64,000 nt of DNA from DAOULT01 sp964646625 (GCA_964646625.1 CAZYHC010000010.1:1-64000); one strand, 5' to 3'; positions 7,678 through 16,469 are shown, numbered from the stretch's first letter. Program-made: numbers and translations. Notes: generated by a model from the sequence alone, not told the origin.

Positions 7678-8922
7678 GTGGAAAAGGAAGACAGCGTGCC
7701 AATCGAACCCCCCGAACCGAGTAATAACCAGAAGCCTGCGATAACAGGAGAAGCGGGAGGCATTGGTTCCCTTCTCTCCTCTTTCCTCTCTAAACTATTG
7801 GCCGCCCATGATGAACCTCTAACCAAAGAGGCCGGACATCGCCGAACAATCCATGACCAGAATCCGTGTTACCTGCTCTGGTCAGAAGTAAAAGAGCAAT
7901 GGATAGGAATAGGGCCCCTCGTTGAGGTGCGGCGAGGGAGCAGCTCTTTTTTATGGCGTTACACTTCGCATCTGGCCCTGGCCTTGTTGATAGTGGGGGC
8001 CATGACCGTGAGTCGGATCAACGTTTCCGCTCATAAAGGACTGCCTGCCCCACTGGTTCAGCGTGGTTCCTCTCCAGCGGTAACTTCCTCCCTGAATCCC
8101 AGCGATTTATTGTTCAGCAAAGGGTTTCTGATCCAGGCGGCTGTACCTCATACCACCATCTTGGAGCGGCCGCGCGAAGAGATCACCATCTATACTGTAC
8201 AGTCCGGTGATACGATCTATAGCATCGCTCAGAAGTTCGGCATCAGCGGCGAAACGATTATGTGGTCTAACGCAGGCCTGGAAGATCACCCCGATATGCT
8301 GCGGCTGGGCCAGGAGCTTGTTATCTTGCCCGTCTCCGGGGTCTATCATACCGTGCGGGCGGGCGAAACGGTGGAGGACATCGCCACCAAGTACGAAGTG
8401 GAGCCTTCGGCCATCACCGAGTACGAGCTTAACGAGCTGGAGGAGCCTTATGAACTGAAGGCCGGACAAAACCTGATCGTCCCCGGCGGAAGCAAGCCTT
8501 TCGTCTACCGGGCAGTATATGCCACCTGGGAGGGAGAACCGCCCCCAGGGGCCGAACGTGGGAGCGGCAATTTCGGCTGGCCCGCGTCCGGCATGATCAC
8601 CCAGGGATATTGGAGTGGTCATCCGGCCATCGACATCGGCGGCCAAAGGGGCTCGCCGGTCTACGCGGCAGATTCAGGTTTTGTAATTACCTCCGGGTTC
8701 AGCAGTTGGGGCTATGGCCGCATGATCGTCATCGATCACCGCAACGGGTTCCAGACCCTGTACGCCCACCTGGCTGATGCTTACGTCGAGCCGGGCCAGT
8801 CGGTGGTCAGGGGCCAACAGATCGGCACGGTGGGCACCAGCGGCAACGCCACCGGGCCACACCTGCACCTGGAAATCCATTATAACGGCGTACCACGTAA
8901 TCCTCTGGGCTTCCTACCCTGA
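7678..8922 (+). CDS. Membrane-anchored LysM / M23 peptidoglycan endopeptidase
   Basis: Cell-wall hydrolase of 414 aa. A cytoplasmic N-terminus (~1-95) precedes one membrane segment near residues 97-113 (LALALLIVGAMTVS). Two LysM carbohydrate-binding repeats follow, ITIYTVQSGDTIYSIAQKFG (~169-217) and VYHTVRAGETVEDIATKYEV (~222-269), then an M23 peptidase domain with zinc ligands H315 and D319 (HPAIDIGG) and the HLHLE motif with H395 and H397. All catalytic positions of the lysostaphin/NlpD fold are present, so an active DD- or glycyl-endopeptidase is likely. The GTG start at 7678 lies six bases after rho. A strong hairpin terminator follows at 8932. Confidence 0.93.
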   Translation: MEKEDSVPIEPPEPSNNQKPAITGEAGGIGSLLSSFLSKLLAAHDEPLTKEAGHRRTIHDQNPCYLLWSEVKEQWIGIGPLVEVRRGSSSFLWRYTSHLALALLIVGAMTVSRINVSAHKGLPAPLVQRGSSPAVTSSLNPSDLLFSKGFLIQAAVPHTTILERPREEITIYTVQSGDTIYSIAQKFGISGETIMWSNAGLEDHPDMLRLGQELVILPVSGVYHTVRAGETVEDIATKYEVEPSAITEYELNELEEPYELKAGQNLIVPGGSKPFVYRAVYATWEGEPPPGAERGSGNFGWPASGMITQGYWSGHPAIDIGGQRGSPVYAADSGFVITSGFSSWGYGRMIVIDHRNGFQTLYAHLADAYVEPGQSVVRGQQIGTVGTSGNATGPHLHLEIHYNGVPRNPLGFLP

Positions 8923-8931
8923 GCAGACCAC

Positions 8932-8965
8932 AAAAGGGGCAGACTCCACTCAGCCTGCCCCTTTT
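8932..8965. terminator. Bidirectional rho-independent terminator
   Basis: AAAAGGGGCAG pairs perfectly with CTGCCCCTTTT over 11 bp around a 12-nt loop. It lies between the convergent peptidase and LysE-family genes, and the A-rich and T-rich ends let it serve both strands. Confidence 0.85.
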
Positions 8966-8992
8966 ACATGAACAAACAATGGAGTTGCGCTC

Positions 8993-9613
8993 TCATCCTC
9001 CGCTCAGACTGAGCAGAGCCGCCAGGCCAAACCCCATAATGATCAGGCCCGAAATTACGTTTACCCCCCGCAACAGGCGAGAGTCGAACTTTTTACGAAA
9101 CAGGCTGACCCCGCCACTCAAAATAAGCCACCATAAAGCCGAGCCCCCAAATACCCCCAGCACCAACACGGCGGCAGAGAGGTAGTTCCCGCTGGTCCCT
9201 CCCGCTCCCAAGCCGGCAAATATGGCCGCAAAAGAAAGGATGGTCATGGGGTTGGTGACCGTCAGGAAAAAGGTCGAAGCATAAGCGCCCACCAGCCCCT
9301 TTCCCTGGGCTGAAGCCGCCTGTGCGGCAGGTTTGGATAGGCAGGTCCTGAGGCCCAAATAGCACAAAAACCCCCCACCAATAAGCCGAAGCCATAACTG
9401 CTGACTGATCAAGAAGTTGGAAATAAAGGTCAGCCCAAATCCGGCTATGCAGCCGTAGAGCGCATCAGCCGTGGCCGCCCCCAAACCAGAGACCAGGCCC
9501 GCCGCTCGCCCTTCAGCCAGGGTGCGCCGGATGCACAACACCCCAATGGGGCCCACAGGGGCAGCAATGGAAAAACCGATGACGAGTCCTCTGAGCAGAA
9601 AATTTATGTTCAT
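8993..9613 (-). CDS. LysE/RhtB family amino-acid exporter
   Basis: Integral membrane protein of 206 aa with about six membrane segments. The N-terminal signature GFSIAAPVGPIGVLCIRRTL is the conserved LysE-family motif, and the middle segment FFLTVTNPMTILSFAAIF corresponds to the TNP motif of the family. Such proteins export amino acids or related compounds by proton antiport; the substrate cannot be told from sequence. The gene stands alone, convergent with the rho-peptidase pair, and is separated by about 80 bp from the AT-rich restriction genes, so it may mark the border of that insertion. Confidence 0.88.
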   Translation of the reverse strand: MNINFLLRGLVIGFSIAAPVGPIGVLCIRRTLAEGRAAGLVSGLGAATADALYGCIAGFGLTFISNFLISQQLWLRLIGGGFLCYLGLRTCLSKPAAQAASAQGKGLVGAYASTFFLTVTNPMTILSFAAIFAGLGAGGTSGNYLSAAVLVLGVFGGSALWWLILSGGVSLFRKKFDSRLLRGVNVISGLIIMGFGLAALLSLSGG

Positions 9614-9695
9614 CTGAATACCCGGCGGGGGGTTCGCTTAACGTTGTGTGCGTCTGCGAGACCACCAACAGAGTGTTATGTGCAGCGAAGCGAGT

Positions 9696-10793
9696 CTAAG
9701 GTAAGTAGTCTGTCAGTGGAACGCCTTCTATTGCTTCTTTTAGATAGTTGCGAATTTCGGAACGGGGCATATCTACTAACGGATGCTGGAATTCCATCTC
9801 ACGATTAAGAATCTGAGCCACCTCTTGAGGCCAGTATCCCATACTCATTTGAACGATATCGCCGCCGACATCGCGGGCCATATCCTTAATTCTGCTGCGC
9901 TGTCCTATGCGGTCAACAATGATAATAGTTGCCATGTACCATCTGGATCGGCCCAACTCTATCTCGCGAGCGAATCGCGTAACTTTGTCCAGTGAAATTT
10001 CGGGATTCCCTCGCCCAATAAATCCAATGTCAAAACGCACCCCCTTTCCCGCCTCCCAAAGAGCTGTTGCATCACTCTCCCTTCTCTCTCCCTGCGATGC
10101 TAGCCAAAACTCACGCCGAAACTGTTTTGGGCCATCTGGCCCCGCATAGCGAAAACCAAGAATATGTAGTAAAGAGCCAAGAACCAACCGTTCAAAGAGT
10201 TTACCATACGCGGATTTCTCTGAGCCCCTTATAGTCAAAGTTTGCGCACCGACTGTTCCAAGCAAGTAGACCATGAACTTCCAACTAAGATCTATCGTAA
10301 ACTTATCACCAAGACATATTTCACCATTAAGGATACCAAATTCTGCTATACTGTTGCTGATAGCTTCCTCACATATAGATATATATCGCTCTCGATACTC
10401 TGTTAGTAAACTGGCATCATCACGGAGAACGTTTTGAGAGGCTTTGTCTGTTAGACCTAACACCCATTGCGCTACCCATCTTTCAGACTTGGAAAGTCTT
10501 TCGTATTTAAGGATTCTTTCAGCGATGATTGGTAGTTGCTCAACGAAATTTGGTTGGATTTCAGTGCCTTTGAGAAACATGGCAACTGTAGCTGCATTTA
10601 GAACTGCTAATCTGCGGCGTGTTAGTGCCTCAGTTGAGTCCCGTAGATTCCTACCTGATAGAACATCAAATACTACAGCCCTAACGACATCCATACCTAT
10701 CTTTCTAACCAACTCAGGACCGCTGATATCAAGCAGGCTTAGAGATTCGTCGCTCATGAGTTTGGTTAGGCTCGTGATCTGATGAGACTCCAA
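9696..10793 (-). CDS. Probable type II restriction endonuclease (tentatively CfrBI family)
   Basis: A 365-aa soluble protein directly downstream of a cytosine-N4-type methyltransferase, the expected place for a cognate nuclease. It shows no obvious homology to the other genes here. Overall it resembles what I remember of the CfrBI family (recognition CCWWGG), but that was not searched. Segment FDIGFIGRGNPEISLDKVTR followed by FAREIELG could hold the acidic residues of a PD-(D/E)xK nuclease core, though the motif is not clear-cut. The base composition is visibly richer in A+T than the flanking hisG and lysE-like genes, consistent with horizontal acquisition. The gene begins 30 bp after the methylase stop, so the pair is one operon. 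Confidence 0.65.
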   Translation of the reverse strand: MESHQITSLTKLMSDESLSLLDISGPELVRKIGMDVVRAVVFDVLSGRNLRDSTEALTRRRLAVLNAATVAMFLKGTEIQPNFVEQLPIIAERILKYERLSKSERWVAQWVLGLTDKASQNVLRDDASLLTEYRERYISICEEAISNSIAEFGILNGEICLGDKFTIDLSWKFMVYLLGTVGAQTLTIRGSEKSAYGKLFERLVLGSLLHILGFRYAGPDGPKQFRREFWLASQGERRESDATALWEAGKGVRFDIGFIGRGNPEISLDKVTRFAREIELGRSRWYMATIIIVDRIGQRSRIKDMARDVGGDIVQMSMGYWPQEVAQILNREMEFQHPLVDMPRSEIRNYLKEAIEGVPLTDYLP

Positions 10794-10823
10794 TTTGTAT
10801 CTACCTCCCTTCTTAATTTGACA

Positions 10824-12035
10824 TCAGAGGAGCATGTCATCAACAGAAATGGGTGGACAGTTAATGAAAAAAACGTCCTGTACGTCTTTGCCCAACCACC
10901 TCTTCGCTCGTCGGCAGATCTCTTGTACATATTTCGGGTTTCTCTCAATTAGTACAAAGCGTCTGCCAAGCTTTGTTGCGGCTTGACCGACGGTGCCGAT
11001 ACCAGCGAACGGATCAAGAACAACATCATCCAGAAACGAGTAGTAGGTTATGACCTTTGCTGCAAGTTCTTCGGGAAATACCGCTGGATGCTTCTCGTCA
11101 TGAGTTGGCTTGATTCGCCAGATGTTTGTTGTCTCATATCCGTCGGATACTTTCGATGCCTGTACTAGCTCCTGTTTTGGATGTGCGCGTATATTCCAGT
11201 CTATCAAGCGATGGGTGTGCTTGCGATATACGAGTACATATTCAGTAACGGGAACTGGCTTATATTGAAGTGGATTTCTGTCCGCAGCAAATCTACGGCC
11301 TCTTCCGGTCGCCCAACCTGCTCCTTCGGGCTTTTCCCAGATGATGTCGTCTATAAAGTCAAATCCTTCCTCAACAAACAATCTATGCATGTCGAACGGG
11401 ACAGCTATTCTCCTTGATGACTCATTTCTGCTGGCACGACGTATTAGAACTGGCGAAACGTTCATCACAAAGAATCGTCCCTCGCTGAGAACCCGATGAC
11501 AGAGTTGAATCACCTTGCGAATCTTTAAAAGGTACTCCTCGTATGTAATGTAATCCGTATATTCGGGCCTCGCATTGTAATATGGTGGCGAGGTGAAGAT
11601 GAGGTCCACAGACTCTTCCGGAAGTTCCTGTAAAATGTCTTCGGCATCTCCACAAGCTATCGTATTTCTCAAAGTTGAAATCTTGTATTGTCTCTTTCCC
11701 AACTTTCGTCTTGTTCTACTGCCTTTTCTCCTCAACAGGCGCTTTTCGAGAATCTTCTTTGAAGTTGATTGGCCCTCATAAATTAGAGAAGTGTGCGCAT
11801 CAATTACCACTTCCCCGACTCTTGCACGTGAGTCTCTGCCCACAAGCGGGACGCGCCATACGTGGTATCTATCATCTATTTCGGGTAATCCAAAGTCTAT
11901 GGCTTCTTCTAGCCCCATATTCTCCAGCCAAACTGTCGCTATACTGCGCGCATCTTCAACTGTGAGGACGTTGTATTTTCTTTGCTCGGCAACTGTCCTT
12001 TTTGAATCTGTCATCTCACCATTCCTATCCGACAT
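10824..12035 (-). CDS. DNA methyltransferase, beta class, probably cytosine-N4
   Basis: Modification enzyme of the adjacent nuclease. The catalytic motif IV, FTSPPYYN, comes before the AdoMet-binding motif I, LDPFAGIGTVGQ, which is the beta-class order; SPPY rather than DPPY favours cytosine-N4 over adenine-N6 modification. The region between the two motifs holds the target-recognition part (KPEGAGWATGRGRRF). An extra N-terminal domain of about 110 residues (LTVEDARSIATVWLENMGLE, then VGEVVIDAHTSL) precedes the usual methylase start at CGDAEDILQELPEESVDLI and recalls a PepSY-like fold. The gene starts 20 bp after hisG ends and is AT-richer than hisG. Confidence 0.88.
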   Translation of the reverse strand: MSDRNGEMTDSKRTVAEQRKYNVLTVEDARSIATVWLENMGLEEAIDFGLPEIDDRYHVWRVPLVGRDSRARVGEVVIDAHTSLIYEGQSTSKKILEKRLLRRKGSRTRRKLGKRQYKISTLRNTIACGDAEDILQELPEESVDLIFTSPPYYNARPEYTDYITYEEYLLKIRKVIQLCHRVLSEGRFFVMNVSPVLIRRASRNESSRRIAVPFDMHRLFVEEGFDFIDDIIWEKPEGAGWATGRGRRFAADRNPLQYKPVPVTEYVLVYRKHTHRLIDWNIRAHPKQELVQASKVSDGYETTNIWRIKPTHDEKHPAVFPEELAAKVITYYSFLDDVVLDPFAGIGTVGQAATKLGRRFVLIERNPKYVQEICRRAKRWLGKDVQDVFFINCPPISVDDMLL

Positions 12036-12055
12036 TCTGCGGTCACCGCCTGCTC

Positions 12056-12934
12056 TCAGTACACGATCTTGGAGATAGCCAACTCCAGGATATCCTCCGC
12101 GCCCCGCTGTTTCAGTTGCGGGATCAGCAAATTGATCTCGGACCTGGGCACCACCGATTCGACGGCGTAATAGTTCGTGCCGAACAGTTTGGCTATGGTG
12201 GGGGCTTTGGCGGAGGGCAAAATCTCTATGACCTTCTCCATATCGTCCTCGGAGACGTTCAGCTTGATCAGGACCTGTTCCCTGGCCGCCAGCGCCCCGT
12301 TGAGAAGGGTCTTGATGTCTTCAATATCGGCTCTCTTCTGAGGGTCGGCGTAGGACTCCTTGTTGGCGATGAGTTTGGTGGTGGATTCCAGCAGAACGTC
12401 CACGATCTTCATGCCCAATCTTCTGAAGGTAGCGCCTGTTTCCGTCACGTCCACCACGGCGTCGGCGATGTCGGGCACTTTAGCCTCTGTAGCCCCGTAG
12501 GAGCGGTAAATCTCGACCGGGATGCCCAGTTTGTCGAAGTAGGCCCTGGTCAGGCGAGGATATTCGGTGGAAATACGGCTGCCGGGCCTGATGTCTTCCC
12601 CCTTCTCCACCGCCGACTCCCCATCTACGGCCAGCACAATCTTCACCGGCCGCCCGACGGAGGTTTTGTTATAGGCCAGGGTCATGACCTCGACCACATC
12701 GCTACCGGTCTCCACTATCCAGTCCCGACCTGTGATGCCCAGATCAAAGTAGCCCTTTTCCACGTAGAGGGGGATTTCCTGCGGCCTGAGCAGCCTGACC
12801 TCCCCTATGCGTGGATCGTCAATGGTGATTTTATAATCCCGCTCACTGCCTCTCCTGGGCAGCAGCGCGGCTTCTTGAAGAAGCCGCATCGTTCCTGCTT
12901 CCAGGCTACCTTTGGGCAACACCCAACTCAACAT
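12056..12934 (-). CDS. hisG: ATP phosphoribosyltransferase, long form
   Basis: First enzyme of histidine synthesis, joining ATP and PRPP. At about 292 aa it is the long, HisZ-independent form. The periplasmic-binding-like catalytic part includes VLPKGSLEAGTMRLLQEAAL, GITGRDWIVE and the PRPP loop DAVVDVTETGATFR; the C-terminal ~80 residues (INLLIPQLKQRGAEDILELA) are the ACT-like regulatory domain that mediates feedback inhibition by histidine. I use the ATG at 12934 because GGGAGG lies before it; a GTG at 12952 is upstream of that site. No other his gene is present, so hisG is detached from its pathway here. A promoter is visible at 12992-13020. Confidence 0.95.
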   Translation of the reverse strand: MLSWVLPKGSLEAGTMRLLQEAALLPRRGSERDYKITIDDPRIGEVRLLRPQEIPLYVEKGYFDLGITGRDWIVETGSDVVEVMTLAYNKTSVGRPVKIVLAVDGESAVEKGEDIRPGSRISTEYPRLTRAYFDKLGIPVEIYRSYGATEAKVPDIADAVVDVTETGATFRRLGMKIVDVLLESTTKLIANKESYADPQKRADIEDIKTLLNGALAAREQVLIKLNVSEDDMEKVIEILPSAKAPTIAKLFGTNYYAVESVVPRSEINLLIPQLKQRGAEDILELAISKIVY

Positions 12935-12991
12935 TACCTTGATACCTCCCACTACAATAATAGGTGCTCGTTACCGGCTTTGGCGACCGAT

Positions 12992-13020
12992 ATTTTATCA
13001 CGTTTGGCTGAAATGAGCAA
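12992..13020 (-). promoter_or_regulatory. Sigma-70-type promoter for hisG
   Basis: Minus strand TTGCTC (13020-13015), 17-bp spacer, TAAAAT (12997-12992), about 58 bp before the chosen hisG start. Confidence 0.65.
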
Positions 13021-13169
13021 CGTGAGCGTAGTCACCCCGCTAACTCACCATTAACTCACTAAGCTTCAACCCAATCTCTACTGAACCTTCACCCAAAAAG
13101 TGACCGGATTGTGTTATCCTTATTAAAGGGATTGCGATTACCTTGTAAGCGGGAAGGCAGGTGGTAACC

Positions 13170-13967
13170 ATGGAAAAGACAAGCAGTGTGCTTTACATCG
13201 AGGATAGTAACGCTACTGATGAGTTAGTACACGGTCTTAAAAAGCAAATCGGCGAACTGATCCGACTACAGGATATGAGATCCGCTTTCCTGTCCACTAC
13301 TGCCTACGATTTGCGCGCTCCTTTAGCGTCCATCAAAGGCTACCTGTACCTGCTCCGAAGCGGCATCGCGGACGATGAGCAAAGGGAGCTTTGCCTGGAA
13401 AGGATAGCCGGAGAGGTGGACACCGTCATCGAGCTGGTCAGCGATATTCTCTTTTTGCAAGGGATGAGCATGATCTTCCAGGGATTAGGGCCCGTCTCGT
13501 TGGGCGAAATCGCTTCCAGAGCTGTGGATAAAGCCGGGCCGATGGCCCGTGAAATGGGGCTCCCTCTGCGAGTCGAGATACCGGGGCATCTCCCCCCCGT
13601 GTTGGGAGTCAGCAGCCTTCTGGAAAAGGTGTTCGACCAGCTTCTGGACAATGCCCTCAAATTCAGCTCCATTGGGAAAAATGAAGGAGAGATCGTGGTA
13701 CGTCTGAGAGAGCGGGATGATAGCGTGGAGGTGGCGATCTCTGACAAGGGGATCGGCATCCCGCCTGGGGAGTTGGACAGAATCTTCGAGCGTTTCTATC
13801 GCGCAAAACACAATGGCCCCCCGCTGGAGGGCCTGGGCCTGGGGCTGGCCATGGCCAAACAGATCATCGAAGAGCACGGAGGCCATATCTGGGCCGAGAG
13901 CGTGCTGAACGTGGGCACCGTCTTCTACTTCAGTCTGCCAAAGACAGACCAGGACTTGATCCATTAA
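13170..13967 (+). CDS. Histidine-kinase-like protein lacking the phospho-acceptor His
   Basis: A cytosolic 265-aa protein with HisKA-like and HATPase_c domains but no sensor or membrane segment. The ATPase domain is intact: N box QLLDNALKF, G1 box DKGIGIP, F box FERFYR and G2 box GLGLGLA. In the H box, where SHELRTPL is expected, the sequence is AYDLRAPL: the phospho-accepting His is Tyr, encoded TAC at 13305-13307, a single transition from CAC. It can therefore not autophosphorylate in the usual way and may be an allosteric ATPase, a partner for another kinase, or a decaying gene. No response regulator is adjacent. The ATG at 13170 is favoured over the GTG at 13161 because GGCAGGTGG precedes it. 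Confidence 0.85.
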   Translation: MEKTSSVLYIEDSNATDELVHGLKKQIGELIRLQDMRSAFLSTTAYDLRAPLASIKGYLYLLRSGIADDEQRELCLERIAGEVDTVIELVSDILFLQGMSMIFQGLGPVSLGEIASRAVDKAGPMAREMGLPLRVEIPGHLPPVLGVSSLLEKVFDQLLDNALKFSSIGKNEGEIVVRLRERDDSVEVAISDKGIGIPPGELDRIFERFYRAKHNGPPLEGLGLGLAMAKQIIEEHGGHIWAESVLNVGTVFYFSLPKTDQDLIH

Positions 13968-14377
13968 TCTGGCTCCGCCGCCTCCGTTAAATTCTCCGGC
14001 AGCTTTACGAAAGCCAGGGCGGAGAACAGACGCAGTACACCAAGCGCACAGAGAGCCAGCCCGGCCACCACCCAACCGGTAAGCAAAATGACAGGCACAC
14101 CGTAAACGGCGGCGAAGAAGACGAAAAGGGCGTTGGTGACGGCCACAATGCGGGCCGCTCGTCGGTCGCCTCCGGCGGCGATCTTGTTCAGGCCGAAGAT
14201 CATGAGCGGTATCTCCACCACAGAGATGACCAAAAAGAAGGCGAAGACAATCCAACCCGGCCAGCCCGTGAGCAGCGCCGGAATCACCTTGAACCAGATT
14301 AGAAAAGCGGCGGTCAGCGCCAGGATAGCGTTGCCCGCCAAGCCGATTAAACCGGAGGGAAGCAGCCTCGTTTCCAT
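13964..14377 (-). CDS. Four-helix membrane protein of unknown function
   Basis: A 137-aa protein with four hydrophobic helices: ILALTAAFLIWFKVIPALL, GWIVFAFFLVISVVEIPLMI, IVAVTNALFVFFAAVYGVPV and a last one near VVAGLALCALGVLRLF. The C-terminus is acidic. I do not recognise a named family. It is convergent with and overlaps the kinase-like gene by four bases, and lies just after etfA on the same strand, so it may be the last gene of the etfBA transcript. No catalytic or metal-binding motif is seen. Confidence 0.7.
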   Translation of the reverse strand: METRLLPSGLIGLAGNAILALTAAFLIWFKVIPALLTGWPGWIVFAFFLVISVVEIPLMIFGLNKIAAGGDRRAARIVAVTNALFVFFAAVYGVPVILLTGWVVAGLALCALGVLRLFSALAFVKLPENLTEAAEPD

Positions 14378-14403
14378 AAGCTTTAATTAACCACCAATTT
14401 CGA

Positions 14404-15597
14404 TCAACGCAGCTTCTTCTTGAACTGCTCGGTCAGGGCAGGCACAACCTCAAACAGATCGCCCACAATACCGTAGTTAGCCACCTTGAAGATAGGAGCG
14501 TCGGGGTCTTTATTGATAGCCACGATAACCTTGGAGGTGCTCATCCCGGCCAGATGTTGGATAGCCCCGGAGATGCCACAGGCGATGTACAGGTCAGGGC
14601 GCACCGTGCGGCCCGTCTGCCCCACCTGATGGACGTAGGGAATCCATCCGGCGTCAACGGCGGCACGGGAGGCCCCCATCGCTCCCCCCAGCACGTCAGC
14701 CAGGTCCTTGATGACCTCGAACCCCCCAGGCCCTTTCACTCCTCGACCGCCGGAAACGATGATCTTGGCGTCGGCCAGGTTCACCTCTCCCTCCTCAAAA
14801 AGGAAATCTAGCACTTTGCTGGCGATCTGATCTTCGGTCAGCACCGCCTGGGCGCGTACAATCTGACCCTGGCGAGAGGTATCGCACTGGCCTATTTCAA
14901 AGACCCGATGACGGACGGTAGCCATCTGGGGGCGATGGTTAGGGCAGATAATGGTAGCCATGACGTTCCCGCCAAAGGCGGGCCGCGTCTGGCGTAACAG
15001 CCTGGCTTCGGGATCGATGTCCAGGCCCGTGCAGTCGGCGGTCAGGCCGGTGCACAACTCGGTGGCTACTGCCCCGGCCAGGTCTCGACCACGGGAACTG
15101 GCGCCCAACAGGAAGATCTCAGGTTTATAACGCTGCACCAGAGAGACCAGGGTGGCGGCGTAAGGGCCGGTACGATAGACGCCCAGAGTGGGATCATCCA
15201 CCAGAAAGACGCGGTCGGCCCCATAGCAGATGGCCTGCTGGGCAATCTCTTCCACCCCATTGCCCAACAGACAGGCGGTCAGTTGAGTGCCCAATTGGTC
15301 AGCGATCTTACGCCCCTGCCCCATCATCTCCCAGGAAATGCTGCCGGCCTCTCCCTGGAATTGCTCCACCCAGACCCAGACCCCTTGATAGGCGCTCAGG
15401 GCGGCCTCTTCGGCGGCTTTCACTTCGGGCAGGCTGAGAGCGTCCACAGGGCAGACCTCCAGGCACGCTCCGCAGGCGGTACAGCTTTCGTCCACCACCG
15501 CCACCTCGTCCACCAGGGCAAGGGAGCCAAAGGGGCAAACGTCTATACAGTCTCCACAGCCGATGCACGTTTCTACGTTTATCTCCAGAAGTGCCAA
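14404..15597 (-). CDS. etfA: Electron transfer flavoprotein alpha subunit with N-terminal 2[4Fe-4S] ferredoxin domain
   Basis: FAD-binding subunit of an ETF, 397 aa. The first ~60 residues form a bacterial ferredoxin with two clusters, CIGCGDCIDVCP and CTACGACLEVCP. The ETF alpha domain follows, with LLGASSRGRDLAGAVATEL and the C-terminal FAD domain IIVSGGRGVKGPGGFEVIKD, VGQTGRTVRPDLYIACGISG and VAINKDPDAPIFKVANYGIV. Ferredoxin-fused EtfA occurs in anaerobes, for example in the LctC and CarE proteins that work with lactate or caffeyl-CoA dehydrogenases. The TTG start follows GGGAGG. etfB lies upstream, and a palindromic repeat separates them. No acyl-CoA or hydroxyacid dehydrogenase partner is adjacent, so its role is open. 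Confidence 0.95.
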   Translation of the reverse strand: MALLEINVETCIGCGDCIDVCPFGSLALVDEVAVVDESCTACGACLEVCPVDALSLPEVKAAEEAALSAYQGVWVWVEQFQGEAGSISWEMMGQGRKIADQLGTQLTACLLGNGVEEIAQQAICYGADRVFLVDDPTLGVYRTGPYAATLVSLVQRYKPEIFLLGASSRGRDLAGAVATELCTGLTADCTGLDIDPEARLLRQTRPAFGGNVMATIICPNHRPQMATVRHRVFEIGQCDTSRQGQIVRAQAVLTEDQIASKVLDFLFEEGEVNLADAKIIVSGGRGVKGPGGFEVIKDLADVLGGAMGASRAAVDAGWIPYVHQVGQTGRTVRPDLYIACGISGAIQHLAGMSTSKVIVAINKDPDAPIFKVANYGIVGDLFEVVPALTEQFKKKLR

Positions 15598-15627
15598 AGT
15601 ATTCCTCCCTGTCGTTTATGCTAATGC

Positions 15628-15660
15628 AGGTGCCTGGCACTTTGGAAGTGCCAGGCACCT
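15628..15660. repeat. 33-bp perfect palindromic repeat, copy 2
   Basis: AGGTGCCTGGCACTT, loop TGG, and the complementary arm. Identical to copy 3 at 16610. It fills the gap between etfB and etfA and would form a very stable RNA hairpin in the etf transcript. Confidence 0.95.
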
Positions 15661-15668
15661 TCTTGATT

Positions 15669-16469
15669 CTAGATAATCTTTTCGGCCAGCAGTTTGTCGG
15701 CCAGAACAGCCGCCGCCTCATCGACGGCCTCCGCCTCGATAAGCTCCACTGCCTTCTCACGGGGCGGAGGGCTGAAAACCTTGACCACCCGCGTGGGCGA
15801 GCCATCCAATCCGAAGAAAGAAGCCTCCGCCCCTTCCAGTTGGGCGGCGGTCCAAACCGGGATCTCCGCTTTTGAGGCCCGGCGGATGCCCGCGAACGAG
15901 GGATAGCGGGGCTGGTTGATGTCTTTAACCACCGTCAGCAGGGCCGGCAATTGGCTGGTCACCACCTCACGTCCCTCCTCCAGCAGTCTCTCTACGGTGA
16001 CGGTTTTGGCTTCGGGGTCGAGCTCGCGGATCTTGAACACGTAAGTCAACTGTGAGATATCCAACTGGCGGGCGATGCCGGGCCCCACCTGGCCGGTATC
16101 GCCGTCGATGGCCTGCTTGCCACATATGATGAGGTCAAAATTATCCAGGCGTTGGATGGTTTGCGCCAGGGTGTAGGCGGTGGCCCAGGTATCGGAACCG
16201 GCAAAAGCCTTGTCGCTGAGAAGAATGGCTTCATCCGCCCCCATAGCCAGGGCCTGCTTGAGGGCTTCTTTGGCTTGAGGGGGCCCCATGGACAGGATCG
16301 TCACCTTACCGCCGAATTTTTCTCGCAACCGTAAGCCTTCCTCTATAGCGTATTCATCGAAAGGATTGACGATACTGGGCACTCCTTCTCGGATCAACGT
16401 TCCCGTTTCGATATCCATCTTGACCTCTGTTGTGTCGGGCACCTGTTTGATGCAGACGATGACGTGCAA
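15669..16469 (-). CDS. etfB: Electron transfer flavoprotein beta subunit
   Basis: ETF beta subunit, about 266 aa: VIVCIKQVPDTTEVK at the N-terminus, IVNPFDEYAIEEGLRLRE, ILSMGPPQAKEAL and the nucleotide-binding AIDGDTGQVGPGIA, followed by LPALLTVVKDINQPRYPSF. These mark the EtfB fold that binds AMP or, in bifurcating types, a second FAD. The frame stays open further upstream but the start is placed at the TTG at 16469, just before HVIVCIKQ, because AAGGAGAAAGGAGA lies immediately upstream. It forms an operon with the ferredoxin-fused etfA, from the promoter at 16563-16591. Confidence 0.94.
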   Translation of the reverse strand: MHVIVCIKQVPDTTEVKMDIETGTLIREGVPSIVNPFDEYAIEEGLRLREKFGGKVTILSMGPPQAKEALKQALAMGADEAILLSDKAFAGSDTWATAYTLAQTIQRLDNFDLIICGKQAIDGDTGQVGPGIARQLDISQLTYVFKIRELDPEAKTVTVERLLEEGREVVTSQLPALLTVVKDINQPRYPSFAGIRRASKAEIPVWTAAQLEGAEASFFGLDGSPTRVVKVFSPPPREKAVELIEAEAVDEAAAVLADKLLAEKII

